Below are positions 63,473 through 64,000 of a DNA stretch of 64,000 nt, piece after piece. Each line of letters starts with the position of its first letter. The stretch's first letter is position 1. This DNA comes from SZUA-430 sp964547645. GTDB lineage: Bacteria; Pseudomonadota; Alphaproteobacteria; Micropepsales; Micropepsaceae. The notes under the pieces are model-generated. The model saw only the letters and a list, made by a program, of their open reading frames with translations, ran no database searches and was not told the DNA's origin. Made by a program: the position numbers and the translations under genes. The DNA lies in the NCBI GenBank assembly GCA_964547645.1, contig CAZJOM010000012.1, forward strand, positions 1 to 64,000, written 5' to 3'.

Positions 63473-64000
63473 TCCAAAGAAGCAGAATGACCCGATGACG
63501 GAACTCGACACGTTCCTGAAGAAGCATCCCGACATCGAACTCGTCCACGTCATCATCACCGACCCCGTCGGCATTCAGCGCGGCAAGGGCCTGCGCCCGC
63601 ACGAACTCAAATCCGTCTTCGAGAACGGCCGCGCGTTCCCCTCTTCGATGTTTGCGCTCACCGTCACCGGTGAAGACGTCGAAGAAGCGGGCCTGCTATG
63701 GGACATCGGCGACCGCGATTGCTTCGCCCACCCGATCCCCGGCACCTTGAAGCGCACGCCGTGGCTTGAGAAGACCGGACAGGTCCTGCTCGGCTTCAAT
63801 CGCGACAGCGGCCCTGCCGCCGCCGCCGATCCGCGCCTGCGCCTCGCCGACATCGCCGAGCGCATGAAAAAGGACGGCTTCCACCCCGTCATCGCCATCG
63901 AGCTTGAATTCTACCTGCTCGACAAGGCCGCCGCGAAGGAAGGCAAGATCACGCCGGCCATGGCGCCGGGCGGTCTCTACAACGACCAGATCCAGGTCTA
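63465..64000 (+). CDS. Glutamine-synthetase-like (PuuA/GlnA4 type) enzyme, partial
   Basis: About 178 codons are seen before the window ends. The N-terminal beta-grasp domain is present (VHVIITDPVGIQRGKGL) and the catalytic domain begins (PVIAIELEFYLL, with the metal-binding Glu pair). The length and lack of the usual GlnA N-terminus suggest a gamma-glutamyl-polyamine/amine synthetase (PuuA or FluG type). It starts inside the aminotransferase stop (ATG 63465). With the aminotransferase and MFS carrier, it fits an amine-catabolic operon. Confidence 0.88.
   Translation, partial: MLDPKKQNDPMTELDTFLKKHPDIELVHVIITDPVGIQRGKGLRPHELKSVFENGRAFPSSMFALTVTGEDVEEAGLLWDIGDRDCFAHPIPGTLKRTPWLEKTGQVLLGFNRDSGPAAAADPRLRLADIAERMKKDGFHPVIAIELEFYLLDKAAAKEGKITPAMAPGGLYNDQIQV

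Overview
The window is high-GC DNA that reads like the chromosome of an alphaproteobacterium, assembled as a draft scaffold. The evidence is the hisS-hisZ-hisG overlap operon, a single-chain double NarK, and a match to the alphaproteobacterial iron-control element (Irr/Fur-family box) in front of katG. No rRNA, tRNA or CRISPR array was seen. A run of 100 N at 60151-60250 is flanked by two identical 55-base copies. It is almost certainly a contig join that should be collapsed.

Layout. 1-3080 (minus strand) is the packaging end of a prophage or prophage remnant: an unknown 259-aa protein, a ParB-like/adenine methyltransferase fusion, a small HTH protein in the small-terminase position, and the start of the large terminase. 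3081-3545 has hairpins but no convincing gene. 3546-10218 holds a membrane-anchored winged-helix/TPR regulator facing an S41 lipoprotein, an AlkD-like HEAT-repeat protein, an APH-like/P-loop kinase fusion and an AlgE-like porin. 10328-21358 is a respiratory nitrate reductase locus: a Crp/Fnr regulator without Fe-S cysteines diverges from narK(K1K2)-narG-narH-narJ-narI-parvulin, with FNR/NNR-type boxes in the divergent promoter. An MBL/beta-CASP RNase-like protein, a small membrane protein, an alcohol dehydrogenase 3' fragment, a Met-rich Spy-like protein and an adaptor/permease/ATPase exporter follow. The exporter promoter also carries two near-FNR boxes. 28340-32857 is a minus-strand set (BlaI-like repressor, M56 peptidase, alpha/beta hydrolase, serine beta-lactamase-like hydrolase) behind a double BlaI-type operator, with a dienelactone hydrolase diverging from it.

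35848-43813 is a type II secretion cluster in the order F-H-I-J-K-L-M-C-D. The ATPase (GspE) and major pseudopilin (GspG) are not in it; an M28 peptidase lies just upstream. Next come a ChaN-like lipoprotein, a secreted unknown, katG, a Pro-Gly repeat protein, a secF without secD, a Spy-like/response regulator/histidine kinase unit and a PQQ quinohaemoprotein alcohol dehydrogenase. The hisSZG operon is followed by an inverted-repeat intergenic element and a GNAT gene. The right end carries an alkyl-DHAP-synthase-like flavoprotein diverging from an MFS transporter, a class III aminotransferase and a glutamine-synthetase-like gene that runs off the edge. These last three overlap and look like one catabolic or gamma-glutamylation operon.

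Specific ideas worth testing are: an oxygen/NO-type regulon that includes the exporter as well as nar; a BlaI/M56 system whose protease lacks the penicillin-sensing domain; Fur-family control of katG at the -10; and an aminotransferase whose conserved N-terminus has no ATG, GTG or TTG start.
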